Assembly (NCBI GenBank): GCA_917880885.1
Contig: OU862922.1
Coordinates: 24,800,627-24,864,626, forward strand
DNA from: Limnephilus marmoratus
Taxonomy: Eukaryota > Arthropoda > Insecta > Trichoptera > Limnephilidae
Direction of reading: 5' to 3'
Length of the DNA stretch: 64,000 nucleotides
The position numbers were made by a program, and so were the translations under genes. A model generated the notes under the pieces. The model did not search any database and was not told the origin of the DNA. It was given only the letters and a program-made list of their open reading frames with translations. Below are positions 32,394-43,860 of the stretch, piece by piece (position 1 is the first letter of the stretch; each line of letters starts with the position of its first letter).

Positions 32394-32650
32394 CCATCAC
32401 GCCGTTTCCCCGCAGGGGTGGGCAGAGAGGACGGACCGCCAAACAACTCGGTCTTGGCACACACTCCTTGCCTCGTTCACATTCATATATCGTCTCATAC
32501 ATGCTCTTCTATTATTCCGACTCTTCACATGACCCGACTCAAGTATCTGATTCACTTGGTCGAGCCATGTCTTCTCCGACTTCTTCTACCATTCACATTT
32601 GCGTCATATATTCTCCTTACACTCCTTTCCCTTTCTCTTCCTTCCTTACA
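32394..32650 (-). pseudogene. RTE-like LINE protein, C-terminal fragment, second copy
   Basis: The minus strand carries the same C-terminal coding segment and stop as 16315-16690, in broken frames: DQVNQILESGHVK-like residues, then the region ending in CGETA near 32400. The flanking 'CCATCACGCCGTTTC.CCGCA' is common to both copies, so they derive from the same element 3' end. No catalytic region is present. Confidence 0.7.
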
Positions 32651-32739
32651 CCTCTCAATAATAGGTAATCATATTTTATTACAGAATTTAGGTAGTTAAT
32701 ACGAAAAATATTTGAATAAGGACTTGCATTTATTTCTTA

Positions 32740-32935
32740 CTAGCTGAAGTCCCCGGCGATGCCGCGGCTTTACACAGAGTTTTAGAAATCAAATATACAC
32801 AGTGACCTTCCTCTTATTTTGAAGGTCACGTATGCAAAATTTCATCAACCTCGGCATAAAACTATAGATTTGCATACAAATCAAATACACACCGCCCGCT
32901 TGCCAGTCCGTTTGCCAGCCCGCTCGAACACCACA
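32740..32935 (-). mobile_element. Helitron 3' end fragment
   Basis: On the minus strand the end reads GCCGCGGCATCGCCGGGGAC, then TTCAGCTAG, followed by T. The hairpin-CTAG-T arrangement is that of a Helitron 3' terminus. The fragment contains an internal inverted pair 'GTGACCTTCCTC...GAAGGTCAC' and no clear 5' TC end before the next repeat. Confidence 0.6.
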
Positions 32936-33012
32936 TAATAATAATAATATTTGGATGATTTATATAGCGCCGTTTTTTGTGAAAAATCACCTCAAGGGCG
33001 CTGTACAAACTT
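32933..33012 (-). mobile_element. LINE 3'-tail with TTA microsatellite, copy 2
   Basis: A minus-strand copy. The (TAA)n block at 32936-32949 precedes 'TATAGCGCCGTTTTTTGTGA' and AAAATCACCTCAAGGGCGCT. Both stems (GCGCC/GGCGC and GTGA/TCAC) are intact. Confidence 0.75.
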
Positions 33013-33015
33013 ACA

Positions 33016-33245
33016 ATCATCATCATCATCGCTATTGGCTCTACAACCCCTGGTGGGTCTTGGCCTCCTCAAGAGTCTTCCTCCACTCATCTCGGTTTTG
33101 TGCCAGCTCTCTCCAGTTTGGAAGCTCCAAGATAGATATGTCTTTGAGAACGTTGTCGCTCCATCTTAATCTTGGCCTTCCCAGGCTCCTTCGCCCTATT
33201 GGTCTTGAGTTCAGCAGGGACTTTAGCTCCTTAAACAAAGTATAG
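33016..33245 (-). pseudogene. LINE protein C-terminal fragment, third family
   Basis: The minus-strand frame reads MFKELKSLLNSRPIGRRSLG, RPRLRWSDNVLKDISILELP, NWRELAQNRDEWRKTLEEAK, then THQGL and stop. 'GRPRLRWxDNV...NWRExAxxRDEWRxxLEEAxTHxGL' is the typical end of a non-LTR retrotransposon protein. The stop is followed by a (GAT)n tail at 33016-33034, the usual microsatellite end of such elements. The upstream polymerase is missing. Confidence 0.8.
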
Positions 33246-33259
33246 AGCTCATTGTTATA

Positions 33260-34560
33260 GCGTCTGCGCCAAAATCCACAAACTTACAATAAATTTCTAA
33301 AATCTAAAAAAGACTACAAGCTAGACAAACAATTAGAAACAACTTATTGATCACCGATGCCAAAAATATATGTACAATATTTTGACCAATGAACGCGATA
33401 CTGCCTAAAAAATAATGAAAACAGGACCATACGTACGTGGGAGGTCGCTTGAAATTAACACTGTATATGTATATTGTCCATTTAAAGAAATTTAGATAGA
33501 GTTCGCACGCAGTGGACATAATTGTGAACACATGTTATTTACTCCTGAAAAATATTTTAATATTAATATGTAATGTATTCCTTGATGAGTGTGTATTGGA
33601 AAGCAACAGCGACATTTAATGGTGGGTGGTGCAGTAGTACCTATAAAGATTTGATCTTCCTAAATGTGATTCGTCAAGAGACAGATTGATGTGTAAGGAC
33701 TCGAGTAATTTTAATTCGGCAAGAAAAGTGTGATTAAAACATATCATAGGCAATACAAGTATGGATACTCTCACATAGGTATATTTCACATACAGGCATT
33801 CTGCTTATATATTATATATTTTAACCAATTTACACAAAACCTTGACAAAGCCTTGGTAATGCCGCAGTAAAAACACAATGTAATCCATAAAGAAAACAGT
33901 TATACCATACTGCACGGTTTGTTTGTTTTTACATCTACCATTGTTTTTTCATCTCTCATTTCCCGTACAATGATCTGACGGTGATACACAGAATGCTCAG
34001 TAGATATCGGTTTCTCTTCAATATTACTTCTAGGGAATCCAGAATCGACCTGCGAGTACCCATTATTATTTGTTTATTCTTCTGTCATAATTGCTCCAGC
34101 TCTGTGGTCGGTCCCCGGTGTTCTTTGATCTTCTGGTCTTGAAATTTGAAATGCGGGTCAAAACTTGCCACTGGTCTTACGAAGTGGCCAGTGGACCGCA
34201 AATGATCTATTTCTTTGTTTTACTATTTTCCTTATTGTGTCGTTGTGGCAGGGAAATAATCGATTGGTAATTTCGATTTGAAAACACCGGTCTACAATTT
34301 ATTATTATTATTTTTTAAATTGACTATTTGAAAATTTTTTTTTTTCAGTTGGTTATGTTTTACGTAGATAATACATACAATGCTCCGAGGCAGTCAACGG
34401 TTAGATTAACAACATCATAAGCTATGGCCAGACTGATGGAACCTGAGCGGAAGCCAAATACTAAGTTTAGAGATTGTGCTTTCAGAGTATCTGGGCCTTA
34501 GTAAGGCCTGGAATAATCTCTTAACAAGCCCATCAGAATTTAGGTCCAAACTAAAAACTT
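33260..34560. other. Intergenic DNA, no feature recognised
   Basis: AT-rich sequence without a supported gene or repeat. Confidence 0.4.
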
Positions 34561-34570
34561 ACCTTTTCAG

Positions 34571-35173
34571 CAGAGGCGGCTCTAGGGGTCTAGAAGAGGA
34601 AGGTCATTTAAAAAAATGATATTATGAGACAATATCAAATTAAATATGACAATATTCATTTGTAGATACCTCACGAGATTGAGAGTTAAATTCATCTACA
34701 CACGTCAAGTTACATTTAGTTTAGTAAATTATTTCATGCAACAAGCGTAAAATATGCAAAAACAACCTACGTTTATCAAACCATCTCTTTCAGACGCATA
34801 ATATTCAGCATGCTCTCTCTCCCTCACGGCAATGACCCAAACTGTCTTCAGAATCCGAAAACTTTTTACTAAGCGACATAGTGCCATCTCGTTTATTGTG
34901 TGGTGCATAAAGAGACAGAAGATATGGTATCGGGGCTTTGCGTAATTTGACCCAGCCAATCATAGTGCGTGGGAAAGAAAGCTTCCATTTAACACGTTAG
35001 ATGTCACTGCTTGCCCGCTGCCTGCTATTTCGCGGTGCATTTCAAATACATTAGAATAATACCAGTTATTTTGATTTGCTTAATATTTCAAAATACATAA
35101 TATTTTGTTTTACTGTCATCTTATAATTTTGGGAGGTTTTTGACCAATTGACCTGAGGAAAGGACCGCCACTG
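34571..35173. mobile_element. hAT-like non-autonomous element with 8-bp duplication
   Basis: The ends read CAGAGGCGGC at the left and CCGCCACTG at the right (imperfect inverted repeats). Perfect 8-bp direct repeats CTTTTCAG flank it (34563-34570 and 35174-35181). An 8-bp duplication with CAG...CTG ends fits the hAT superfamily. The 603-bp interior encodes nothing recognisable. Confidence 0.75.
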
Positions 35174-35179
35174 CTTTTC

Positions 35180-35900
35180 AGGTACCAATAAATTAAATGC
35201 ACCTTCTCGAGAGCATCATTCTTGTATTGCCAGTAATAATGCTAATCACATTTTGGTTTAACATTATTCGAATCATCGCATCTCAATCTATTTAGTACCA
35301 CATTTAGAAAGATAAATATTCTAATCAAATCCTTGTGCTACTATTGTACCGAAAATTATAAAATTTATCTTTTGATTTCCCAAACACGTTCATTAAGTAC
35401 AATATTATTATATATTATTATTAAAATATATACCAGGATTAAATAATTATATTTTCAATAACATGTATTCTCAATATGTCCTCTGCATGCAAACTGTATC
35501 TAAATTTCTCTAATAAACAAATACACAGTGTTAATCTCAAGTGACCTCCCCGGTAGGTTTGGTCATGTTTATTTTCTACATTTAAATGCAGTATCATGCA
35601 TTGTACATATAGTTTTGTGGTAGTGATAAATAAACCGGTGGATGCATTCTGTAAGCCATAAATTGTTATTTTTATTTTTTATTTTTTTTTTTATTTTATT
35701 TATTAACAGAAACAAACAGTACAAAAGATAATTTGTTTAAAAAATTACAATTTATAAGTATATTACATGGTAGGTACCTATTATGTGTTTCATTGTAGTG
35801 TCTTATTTATGGTATGCGTATTAAGTAATTACCGGGTGATGTATGTAGTGGGAAGGTGTGTGTGTGAGTGTGTGAGTATGTGTGTATAATAGTTTGTCTA
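35180..35900. other. Intergenic DNA with simple repeats
   Basis: Contains a T-rich run near 35670-35705 and a TG-rich run (35857-35886). No gene is seen. Confidence 0.5.
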
Positions 35901-35924
35901 GTCAATATTGGAATAACCAGAGAA

Positions 35925-36655
35925 AACCGTAAATATGTCATTTTTAAATCAAATTTTAGACGTTTTGACTCCTTTCCGCAAAAAATTATAAATTGATTTC
36001 GAAAAATTGTTCTTTTATCTAGTAAAGGTGTGTTTTAAATTTTGAGAAAAATATTTATTTTTAGTATAATAAGGTTATACCATAGGTCGTTGGCAGATTT
36101 GTTAATTTTTCAAACAAAATTTTGTATTATACAACACACATTTCAAATCATATAATCATGCAGCAAAATAAATCAATAAATTTTCTGGGAAAGCTATGTT
36201 TCAAAATTTTAATTTTAGTTTCAATAAAATCATCAAAAAAGATCCGCGCACGTGTTTTGTGACGAAAATACTTCAGTTTCTCTATTTATTTACGGTCTTA
36301 CAAACTAATATTTTAAGATTTTTTTGCATTCTTATTTTGCTTAAACATTATTGAAAAATTATAAATACTTATGATCAAAAAATAATTACAAAAAGTAATT
36401 ATTTTTTGTAATTAATTATTTCTACATTATTATTATTATCTACATTATTATTATTATCTACATTATTTTAATAGTTTTATCATCACACTTTTCAGCATTT
36501 TTGGATGTAGGCAAATTGAAATAAAATCGATATTGAGTTATAATTTTAAAAAGCTGGTACGGAGAATAATTAATCTTTCTCATTGAAACCGCCCTGAAGA
36601 ACATCTTTCAACGAAATTTGAATTCTCGGCCGCTGGCTGCTTAAAAGCCCTTAAT
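35925..36655. mobile_element. Partial copy of the TTAA-class element
   Basis: Matches the right half of 19853-23232 in the same orientation (22500-23232), including 'AAAAATTATAAATTGATTTC' and 'GGTACGGAGAATAATTAATC'. It ends GCTGGCTGCTTAAAAGCCC before TTAA (36652-36655). It is interrupted by a small tandem repeat, TCTACATTATTATTATTA, three copies near 36420-36470. Confidence 0.7.
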
Positions 36656-36684
36656 GGTAAGATAGAGCATTGTAGAAATATATC

Positions 36685-36755
36685 ATAAATTTGTACAGCG
36701 CCCTTGAGTTGATTTTCAAGAAAATCATAGAAATCATCCAAATATTATTATTACA
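36685..36755 (+). mobile_element. LINE 3'-tail, copy 3
   Basis: 'TGTACAGCGCCCTTGAGTTG' then a decayed inner stem and 'CATCCAAATATTATTATTAC'. It lies just beyond the TTAA element end. Confidence 0.6.
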
Positions 36756-36769
36756 ATTGTTATGCTTTT

Positions 36770-37380
36770 AGTTTATTGTTAGAAACAAAGCGCCGCTGTG
36801 CGTAGATGCGATTTTCAGTAGTATCAATGAACGATGTTGGCGACATTGTTGTCTGCGCGGTTCACAGCCCATTTCCCGAGTTTGAATTATAAATGATGTT
36901 TTATTAGTATAATTAATTTCATATGGAAAGGGGATATGGGCCTAACATGGGTAGGGCGGGAACAGAGCTATTTTTATATTTTTCTAGATAAAATCTGCAA
37001 TTTATTATTTGATTCACAAGGTAAGTAAGTAGTTCACTATTCGAGTACCTGCCATTTGCCGGTAAGGCGACACTTACGCGGATCAATAGAATTACTTCCA
37101 GTCTGGTAAGTGGCGGGATACATAAGTTCGCCTTTTCACGGCCAACACCCAACCAATTCAATTTTGATAATATGTTAATTTAGCGTTTTCGTGACAAAAC
37201 AGAACAACGATAAAACAAAACATCGAAGAAGAGTTATGAACAGTGAAGAAAAATCTAACGTAACCTAACCTATTATTTTATCTTCTTCTGTTTTTCCGGT
37301 TTCCTTACTAGCTGTCGCCATCAGATTAACATACTTTCGCAACTTAACATTCACGGAAAAAAAAACTTTTATTACATGAA
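36770..37380. other. Intergenic DNA, no feature recognised
   Basis: No supported gene. A minus-strand frame at 37161-36919 has no recognised motif. Confidence 0.35.
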
Positions 37381-37386
37381 AATATA

Positions 37387-37772
37387 CAGGGTGTCCGAGG
37401 GTAAAGTACATTAACTTCGGGAGGTGATTCTTCATGATATTATAAGTAAAAAAGTTATTTTTTTTCGAAATTCCAACTTTTAGAGGTTGTTTGTGGTAAA
37501 AAGATAAAAATAGACCGGCGTGTGCCGTCAGCTTTATTATTTTCCGCTGTTACGATACGGGCCAGTCACAACCGTGCAATGTTGCCACAATCGTGCCCGG
37601 CGGGCGCTCAGCAAGTAAGATCGTACCTTACCCTAAGGAATTTTAGTAAGTACGTCTTTTTGTATGGGAAAAAAAATGTTGGAATTTCGGAAAAAGTTGT
37701 TAATCTTTTTTACTCCTACTATCGTGTAGAATCGCCTCCCGAAGTTAATGCTCTTTACCCCCGGACACCCTG
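37387..37772. mobile_element. CAGGGTGTCC-ended MITE with TA duplication
   Basis: Inverted ends of about 100 bp begin CAGGGTGTCCGAGGGTAAAG on the left and CAGGGTGTCCGGGGGTAAAG on the right (read inward). TA flanks both sides. The middle is GC-richer and non-coding. The terminal 8 bases match the MITE at 4338-4716, so both may be moved by one transposase type. Confidence 0.8.
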
Positions 37773-37779
37773 TATTGCA

Positions 37780-38660
37780 TTCCTATTTTTTTTTCATTTG
37801 CCTTTATGTTAGTTACTATTACTACCCGACCTCACCCAAGTTTCGGCGTTGTTTGGCTTTTTTGTTATATATAGTCAAGTGGATATTTAAATAGCGCAAG
37901 ACGGAAATGGCATTGCTAGCTGAATCTGAAACCCGTTAACCTTAAATTTCCAGACAGAAATACAAACAGATTTTGTGCTCGTATAGTTTAAATAATTTGC
38001 GCCTCGTCGATGCTTGCGCCCAATTCGGACTTAAACCAAATAATTTTTAGTTCGCAAAGTATTTGGTATTGTGGTGCTCGTTAGCTATGGTGCTTTGAAA
38101 TATCAACATTTTCAATTATTCAGTTTAAAAAATGTTGAATACCAAGTAATAGTTTAAATCTGGATTTTTTTTATTATATTTTTATTTTGTGAACTTTCTT
38201 CTTATTAGACCTCGAACTGTCGATGGGGGTTTTAAGGGGACACTAGGAATTTATTCCAGCGATCAATTCCAACCAGTATATTTTTTCCGCACATTTCTAG
38301 GAAGATCGAGTGCAACTGATCTGATTTTAATAAGTGGAAGGTGAGTGCAAAAGACACGTAGGCGCTTGTATAGTCAGTTTATGCCTTTTAGCAGGTCGCG
38401 GTTTCATAATAATAGCAATTTCGAACACTGAACCGATAAAAATTAACGGTAATATCCGCCGTTTACACCCCTTCTCCTCCGAGGGGCCCACTTAAGCTCG
38501 GTAATTATTTTTTAATTATTCGGGCCCACTTAAGCTCGGTAATTAATTATTACGATCTGGGTTGGGCACCCCTGGTTTAGATTATGCCTTATTAATGTCA
38601 TTTCTGGTATTTTCGTACATGAGGGTCGAGATCATCCTGAACTGGGATATCAATACACCT
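37780..38660. other. Intergenic DNA with a short direct repeat
   Basis: 'GGCCCACTTAAGCTCGGTAA' occurs twice (about 38486 and 38523). No gene is recognised. Confidence 0.4.
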
Positions 38661-38664
38661 ATTA

Positions 38665-38732
38665 AGCGCCCTTGAGGTGATTTTTCACAAAAACGGCGCT
38701 CTACAAATTGTCCAATTATTCTTATTTCTGAA
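38665..38732 (+). mobile_element. LINE 3'-tail, copy 4
   Basis: 'GCGCCCTTGAGGTGATTTTT' then CACAAAAACGGCGCTCTACA; both stems are intact. The microsatellite is reduced to ATTATTCTTATT. Confidence 0.7.
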
Positions 38733-38879
38733 TTTCCCTTTACCTACTATCTAAAGGTGGAAGATTCTCTCAGTCGACCCGGTGAAATACACCACCCTTC
38801 AGATTCGAAGCATTGCTTCAAACATAGACATAAATATGACTAATATTCATATGTCTATGGCTTCAAATTATTTTGACCA

Positions 38880-38990
38880 GATCTGAAGCCAGGTATTCCC
38901 AACCTTCCTCTTCCCCATCTCCTTCCTTTCCCACTACCTTCGGTCTCACATCATAACCCAATTTGGGGATGTCATAGTCACTGACTTCGG
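38880..38990 (+). mobile_element. tRNA-derived SINE body fragment
   Basis: 'AGATCTGAAGCCAGGTATTC', 'CTTCCTCTTCCCCATCTCC' and 'CATAACCCAATTTGGGGATG' match the body of the SINE at 2130-2594 in the opposite orientation. The tRNA head is not recognisable. Confidence 0.6.
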
Positions 38991-38994
38991 ACAG

Positions 38995-39358
38995 TTGCAA
39001 TTTAAAATATAAGTTATTATTACTTATTCATTAAAAAAAAAAAATTTGTACAACAATGGTATTGTTTTGTTTAACAACGGTTGCATTACCGAAGCGCCCA
39101 TCGAGTCTGCCATCCAAATCCGTTCGGATTTTCACGGTGCTCTATGTCCGCTGCTTTTTGACGATAATCAATAACAGAATCCATTCCACTCCATTGCCTT
39201 TAAAACCCACGGCCTTTTGGTCGGCTCAGCTCGGCTCGAGACTACGACACTTTTTGGGCTTTAGCGAAATTTCGCTTCGTACAGTAAATTGCCGACTACA
39301 CGGATAAACTCGTGTTTTCTGGCGTGTAAAACATATTTACGATTGAACACAGCCGACG
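38995..39358. other. Intergenic DNA, no feature recognised
   Basis: The sequence up to the TTA target of the next element. A plus-strand open frame (39056-39307) has no recognised motif. Confidence 0.35.
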
Positions 39359-39361
39359 TTA

Positions 39362-39803
39362 TAGGCCAGTGCAATTAGCGATTCGCGATCGGAATTATTC
39401 CGGTAGTCCCAATTTTTTTATATGTTTTAAACACTCATCTCGTGATGTAAAATCTGAGTTTTCGACCTTGGGTCACTTGAGCTTTCGCCGCCATTTTGAA
39501 AAAACCAGCCGAAATCGCGCCAAAATCAAGTTTTCCTCAAATATCTCGTTTCCAATAAAAATTTCGGCTAAAGTTGCTTCAGAAGTTTAGTAGAACATAA
39601 AATTATCTACAATTTTTACTTAAAAAGTTTTCTTGTATCTCTAATAAATATTGAGATATGCAGTCGTAAATATGTGTATAATTTTATAAAAACAGCTAAA
39701 TTGCTCGACTTGGTTTGGTTTTTTGTGTGTATCTCTTTTCCAGAACAATTTTGTGAAAAAATTATTAATATTAATTTTGTAGAGAATAAAATTTTATAAA
39801 AGA
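39362..39803 (+). repeat. Left long inverted repeat
   Basis: Pairs with 42866-43318. Shared blocks include 'GATCGGAATTATTCCGGTAG', 'GACCTTGGGTCACTTGAGCT', 'AAATATCTCGTTTCCAATAA' and 'TTTTGTGAAAAAATTATT'. Confidence 0.85.
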
Positions 39804-40138
39804 CATTGGTTTAAAATTTCATAAAAGACTCAATGAGTATCCAGGTTCTAACACAAAAATTACAAAAAAATTGGGTCAAAAATTGAATCAGAAGAAAAGT
39901 GTTTTAATCTTGGCATATCTTTATTATTCTTTTTTTTTAAACAATTATTGTTGTAATAACATGTAAAATACATAACAGCAACATTAACCACCAATTTAAT
40001 CACAACATACAAATAAAAAAATATTAATTAAGTTACATAGATGCCGTAAAAAAAAGAAAAAAAAGTATTTTCTTTAAATTTATCACTTTTGACTAACGAT
40101 GAAACTTACGGGCCCCGAACAACTTCAATATAGTCTTC

Positions 40139-42464
40139 CTATGTCCCATCAGCCGTATTTGTGGTGACTGGCTCACCAAATTCCTCGTCATCATCATGAA
40201 CGAAGGCTTCCACAGCATTCTGGCAGCATAGAGCTGCCATTACAGTAAATACAGAGTAGGGAGCATTTCAAACCCGACTTTCTACATGTGCACTTTCCAG
40301 CGCAACCTTTTTTGCATTGGCATGAAATAAAGTTCAGCAACGCCTGAGGTGCAGCCTCCTTCAGCATTGGTACTGGAGTTAGTAACCCAACAGCATCTTT
40401 CTTCCATCCCCATTCAGTTGGATCTTTATAGTGACCAAGCCAAGTTTGCACTTGCAAGTATGTTCTTAAAGCATGTTACTGGACTGCATCTTTGGTGGGT
40501 GGTAGCCTGGATAAATTGAATTTGTTCTTTTTCACCCCCTTGACAAAAAGAATGTACCTACCTTAAATTTTCCAAATTTGATTTCTCATTGCCGCCATAC
40601 AAAAGTGCAAATAATTGTTCGGTAGCCAAAGTGATTGTTTCTCGCTTTGCTTTTGGATCTTGTAATACACGAACAAGTTCATTCACTGAGTGGTTCTTGA
40701 GAAGAATATTACAAAATTTGTTTTTGCCTTGACCGAACGGAGCACCAATTGTGTCGCAGCCGCTTATGGCATGAATGAATAAAATGTTTTCTACTATTTC
40801 AATGTGTTTAAAACATTTGTTGGAGTACAACGCGTTAAGTGATTTACCTTTACCGACTTTTTGATAATAATAATAATAATAATAATTGGATAATTTGTAT
40901 AGCGCCGGTTTTGTGAAAAATCACCTCAGGGGCGCTTGAAAGAATAATAATATAAGAATAATAATTAATATAAGAAAGAATAATTGAATGAAAAATAATA
41001 TACGTTTGAAAGTGAGAGAGCTGTGATGAGTACCAACAGGTCGATATCCTGACCAACGATTATGACTGCATCATGTTGAGATGACAACGAGTTTGCTGTG
41101 GTTATTATGAGAACGTCAGCATCCTCTTCAGCTTGTACTGTCGTTATTTGCGATCGTTCAAATGAGGCTCTGAGTAGGGAAATAAAACGGGACTTGTTCT
41201 TCTCATTTCCCAGAAACTTTTCCTGTGGCACTTGTGGGTGAGTGGTTTCATAAAACAAAACTTCAGCAGAAGTTGTAACTCTGGCACGCCGTGCTCTTTC
41301 CACCCCTTAGTGCTTTTCTTTTCAACCGAATCTGGGTATCCATCGAATACCACTACTGCATTGGCTCCATAATGATTTTGTACATACCTGGCTTATTGCT
41401 GAAAAATGATTGAAAAAGGTTGTGCACGACCCCATACAACTTTGTGCAGTAAATATCCCCCATCAACAACGTGTATTTTACTGCCTCCCAGTTCTATGTT
41501 ATTTGTTAGAGGATTGAACGATGAGTAAAATGGATGGATTATGGATTTGGTTCCTTTGCGCTTGCCTTCCTCTGAGAAAAGAGACAGTGGGACCGGAGAT
41601 AGTTCATATTGGAAATATTCTTTAAGTTCAATTTCAGACTTTTTGGCAATACACATACGATGGAATAGCATTAATGGATCTATTGTCACAGTCACACCCT
41701 GATTTTTTATGCTGGTCACCGCTGCAAGAGAAACTATCGCATCCTTACGTTTTAAGTATAGGTTTCCAAAGTTCTGGTTGACGACTTTAGACAGCAAATT
41801 TCCCCATCTTTTCAGCCATGTGACAAGTTACTTTGCTATCCCCGACAATGCCACTGCTTATAGACATAATCATGTTTGTTTTAGGAAATGGTTCATGGCA
41901 AGAAAACCAATCAATGAGAGTTTGAACGTCTTTGTCATCCCTCTTAATTCGTGTAAGCTTCATCTCTACATGTTGGTCTGACGTTCCTGATTCAACTCCA
42001 CAGAATGACTCAATACCCTCACAAATATTATGCAGATAAACAAATCCAGCAGCCCAACGAAAAATAGAACTGTCTGTTATTCCTCGTCCTTGGGTCAAAC
42101 CTCCAGATGTTTTCATCGATCTCATCAGAGTTTGATCGATTGTCATGTCAGACCAAATCCCTGACCAAAATTTATGAGATCGTCGAATCGTAAAGAAACC
42201 CTCTTTGGTAAATCTTTCATATTCTATTGGATCCATCTTCTCTTTCAATGTCAACATATCTTGGAGATACAGATGTGCACTTTTGGCATAATTAAAGTGG
42301 GCGACTGCGTGAAAAAAAGGTATCATTTTTTGGACCGTTGCAAGATGGAGCTCCCAATTTCCAGCACGTTCCGCTTCAATATACAGCTCAATCAGTGTAG
42401 TCATCTGGAAGTACTGAACCCACAGCTGGGAAGTAGGTCCGTTTTCTTTTAAAATGTTCAGTAC
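40139..42464 (-). pseudogene. Transposon-borne PIN/XPG-like nuclease protein, decayed
   Basis: The exon starts after an acceptor-like GATGTAG at 42465 (VLNILKENGPTSQLWVQYFQ) and continues MTTLIELYIEAERAGNWELH to 41787. A one-base shift follows (LLSKVVNQNFGNLYLKRKDA). Further shifts occur near 41400, 41300 and 40555, with a TAA inside the 'TKDAVQ-HALRTYLQ' segment. Nuclease-like motifs are VVFDGYPDS, QAEEDADVLIITTA, VIIVGQDIDLLVLI and ILFIHAISGCDTIGA: the acidic-residue order of FEN1/XPG/PIN nucleases (FDG, ExDAD, GxDxDLL, GCD). The C-terminus is Cys-rich (ISCQCKKGCAGKCTCRKSGL, KCSLLCIYCNG), then an acidic tail after one more shift, ending at 40139. A LINE tail interrupts it at 40862-41010. 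The family recurs as 'uncharacterised protein' in arthropods, from memory. Confidence 0.65.
40862..40945 (-). mobile_element. LINE 3'-tail, copy 5, inside the nuclease gene
   Basis: (TAA)n, then 'TTGTATAGCGCCGGTTTTGT' and GAAAAATCACCTCAGGGGCGC. It separates the VGQDIDLLVL segment from the SGCDT segment, so it arrived after the gene was in place. The extra sequence to about 41010 may belong to the same insertion. Confidence 0.75.
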
Positions 42465-42865
42465 CTACATCAATCAGGGACTGGCGACTACAGAGTATTT
42501 GTGAGAAAAAAAACAAATTCCATACAAAAATAACCGATTTCCATAGAAATAACTTCTAAAATATTATTTTTGTTTATTATTTTTGTTTGTATTTAGCTCT
42601 AAAGGAGCAGAGTTGGCAACACTGATGGCCCGTCCTGGAGTGGCTAATTGGCGACAACTACAGGGAACCGCGGGGGGGGGAGGGGAGACCCCCCACTCTC
42701 TTTTATTTGTTATAATATGTTAAAAATATTACAATATATTAAAATGTAATGTAAACAAAAATCGTATAACATGGTAATAAATCGTGATAAATTTTCTGTT
42801 TTCACTCCGATATTTGTTTATACTTTATATAAGTAAAAAAAAATACCAAAAAATAAAAATTACAG

Positions 42866-43318
42866 GTCTTTTTAGAAATTTCATTTTCTCCAAAATTGAT
42901 ATCAATAATTTTTTCACAAAATTGTACTGGAAAAAAGATACGCACAAAAAACTAAACCAAATCGAGCAATTTACCTGTTTTTATAAAATTATACACATAT
43001 TTACGACTGCATATCTCAATATTTATTAGAGATAGAATAAAACTTTTTAAATAAAAATTGTAGGTAATTTTATGTTCTACTAAACTTCTAAAGCAACTTT
43101 AGCCAAAATTTTTATTGGAAACGAGATATTTGAGGAAAACTAGATTTCGGCTCGATTTCGGCTAGTTTTTTCAAAATGGCGGCGAAAGCTCAAGTGACCC
43201 AAGGTCGAAAACTCAGATTTTTCATCAGGAGATGAGTATATAAAACATATAAAAAAATTGGCACTACCGGAATAATTCCGATCGCGACCCCCTTTTTTGC
43301 GCTAATTGCACTGGCCTA
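42866..43318 (-). repeat. Right long inverted repeat
   Basis: Inverse of the left repeat. It has a short extra insert (AAAAAAGGGGG on the minus strand) near its terminus at about 43290-43300. Confidence 0.85.
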
Positions 43319-43319
43319 T

Positions 43320-43860
43320 TACTTTATTTTTAAATAATATTACTAATAGTTACTACCCAGCATTGTCCGAGTTACTACTGCACTGTATTGCACTGTTTTT
43401 CTCATTGAATAATCAAAAATTATACAACAAATAATATTGTGCCATCTTGCATTATTTTTTGACAGTAATATAAATGTTGTTGTGTACTCTAAATAGTTTC
43501 GTTAGCTTAGAAACGGAGGAGGAAGGATATAACATTTATATCTGCTCATTAAATTTAGCTTAAGCTATATGAAATATCGTTTGAATTCTTTAATATTATT
43601 TTCATTTTTTGAATACTTATCAAAATATTCGTTAAATTTTGCAAATGGTTTTTTAAGGCTCCGTTATAAGCGTTCAAAACGAAGAAGAAGATTACTGAAG
43701 ATAGTTTGAAATGGAGAAATATAAATACGAATGTTGGAGGGAGCACGAATATTTAACAAAATGATTATATTTAATGGTTCTGTATTTAACTTGTGAAAAT
43801 ATATAGAAAATTCGACTTATTTAAATTAGAGCAAAAGTGGCTGGTAAACACTGAGATGGG
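43320..43860. other. Intergenic DNA with a dispersed-repeat fragment
   Basis: 43655-43800 matches the dispersed repeat at 22050-22520 ('GGCTCCGTTATAAGCGTTC'). Nothing else is recognised. Confidence 0.4.

Larger units (their letters stand above)
39362..43318 (-). mobile_element. DNA transposon with 440-bp inverted repeats and a PIN/XPG-like gene
   Basis: A 3,957-bp element. The terminal inverted repeats run 39362-39803 and 42866-43318, starting TAGGCCAGTGCAATTAGCG and staying closely alike to the inner end near AAAAGAC. Flanking direct repeats TTA lie at 39359-39361 and 43319-43321; reading the end as GGCC with TA duplication is the alternative. The only gene runs right to left. Long inverted repeats, a 3-bp duplication and an XPG-like nuclease recall the Academ superfamily, but no Academ transposase domain was recognised. 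A LINE tail is nested at 40862-40945. Confidence 0.75.
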
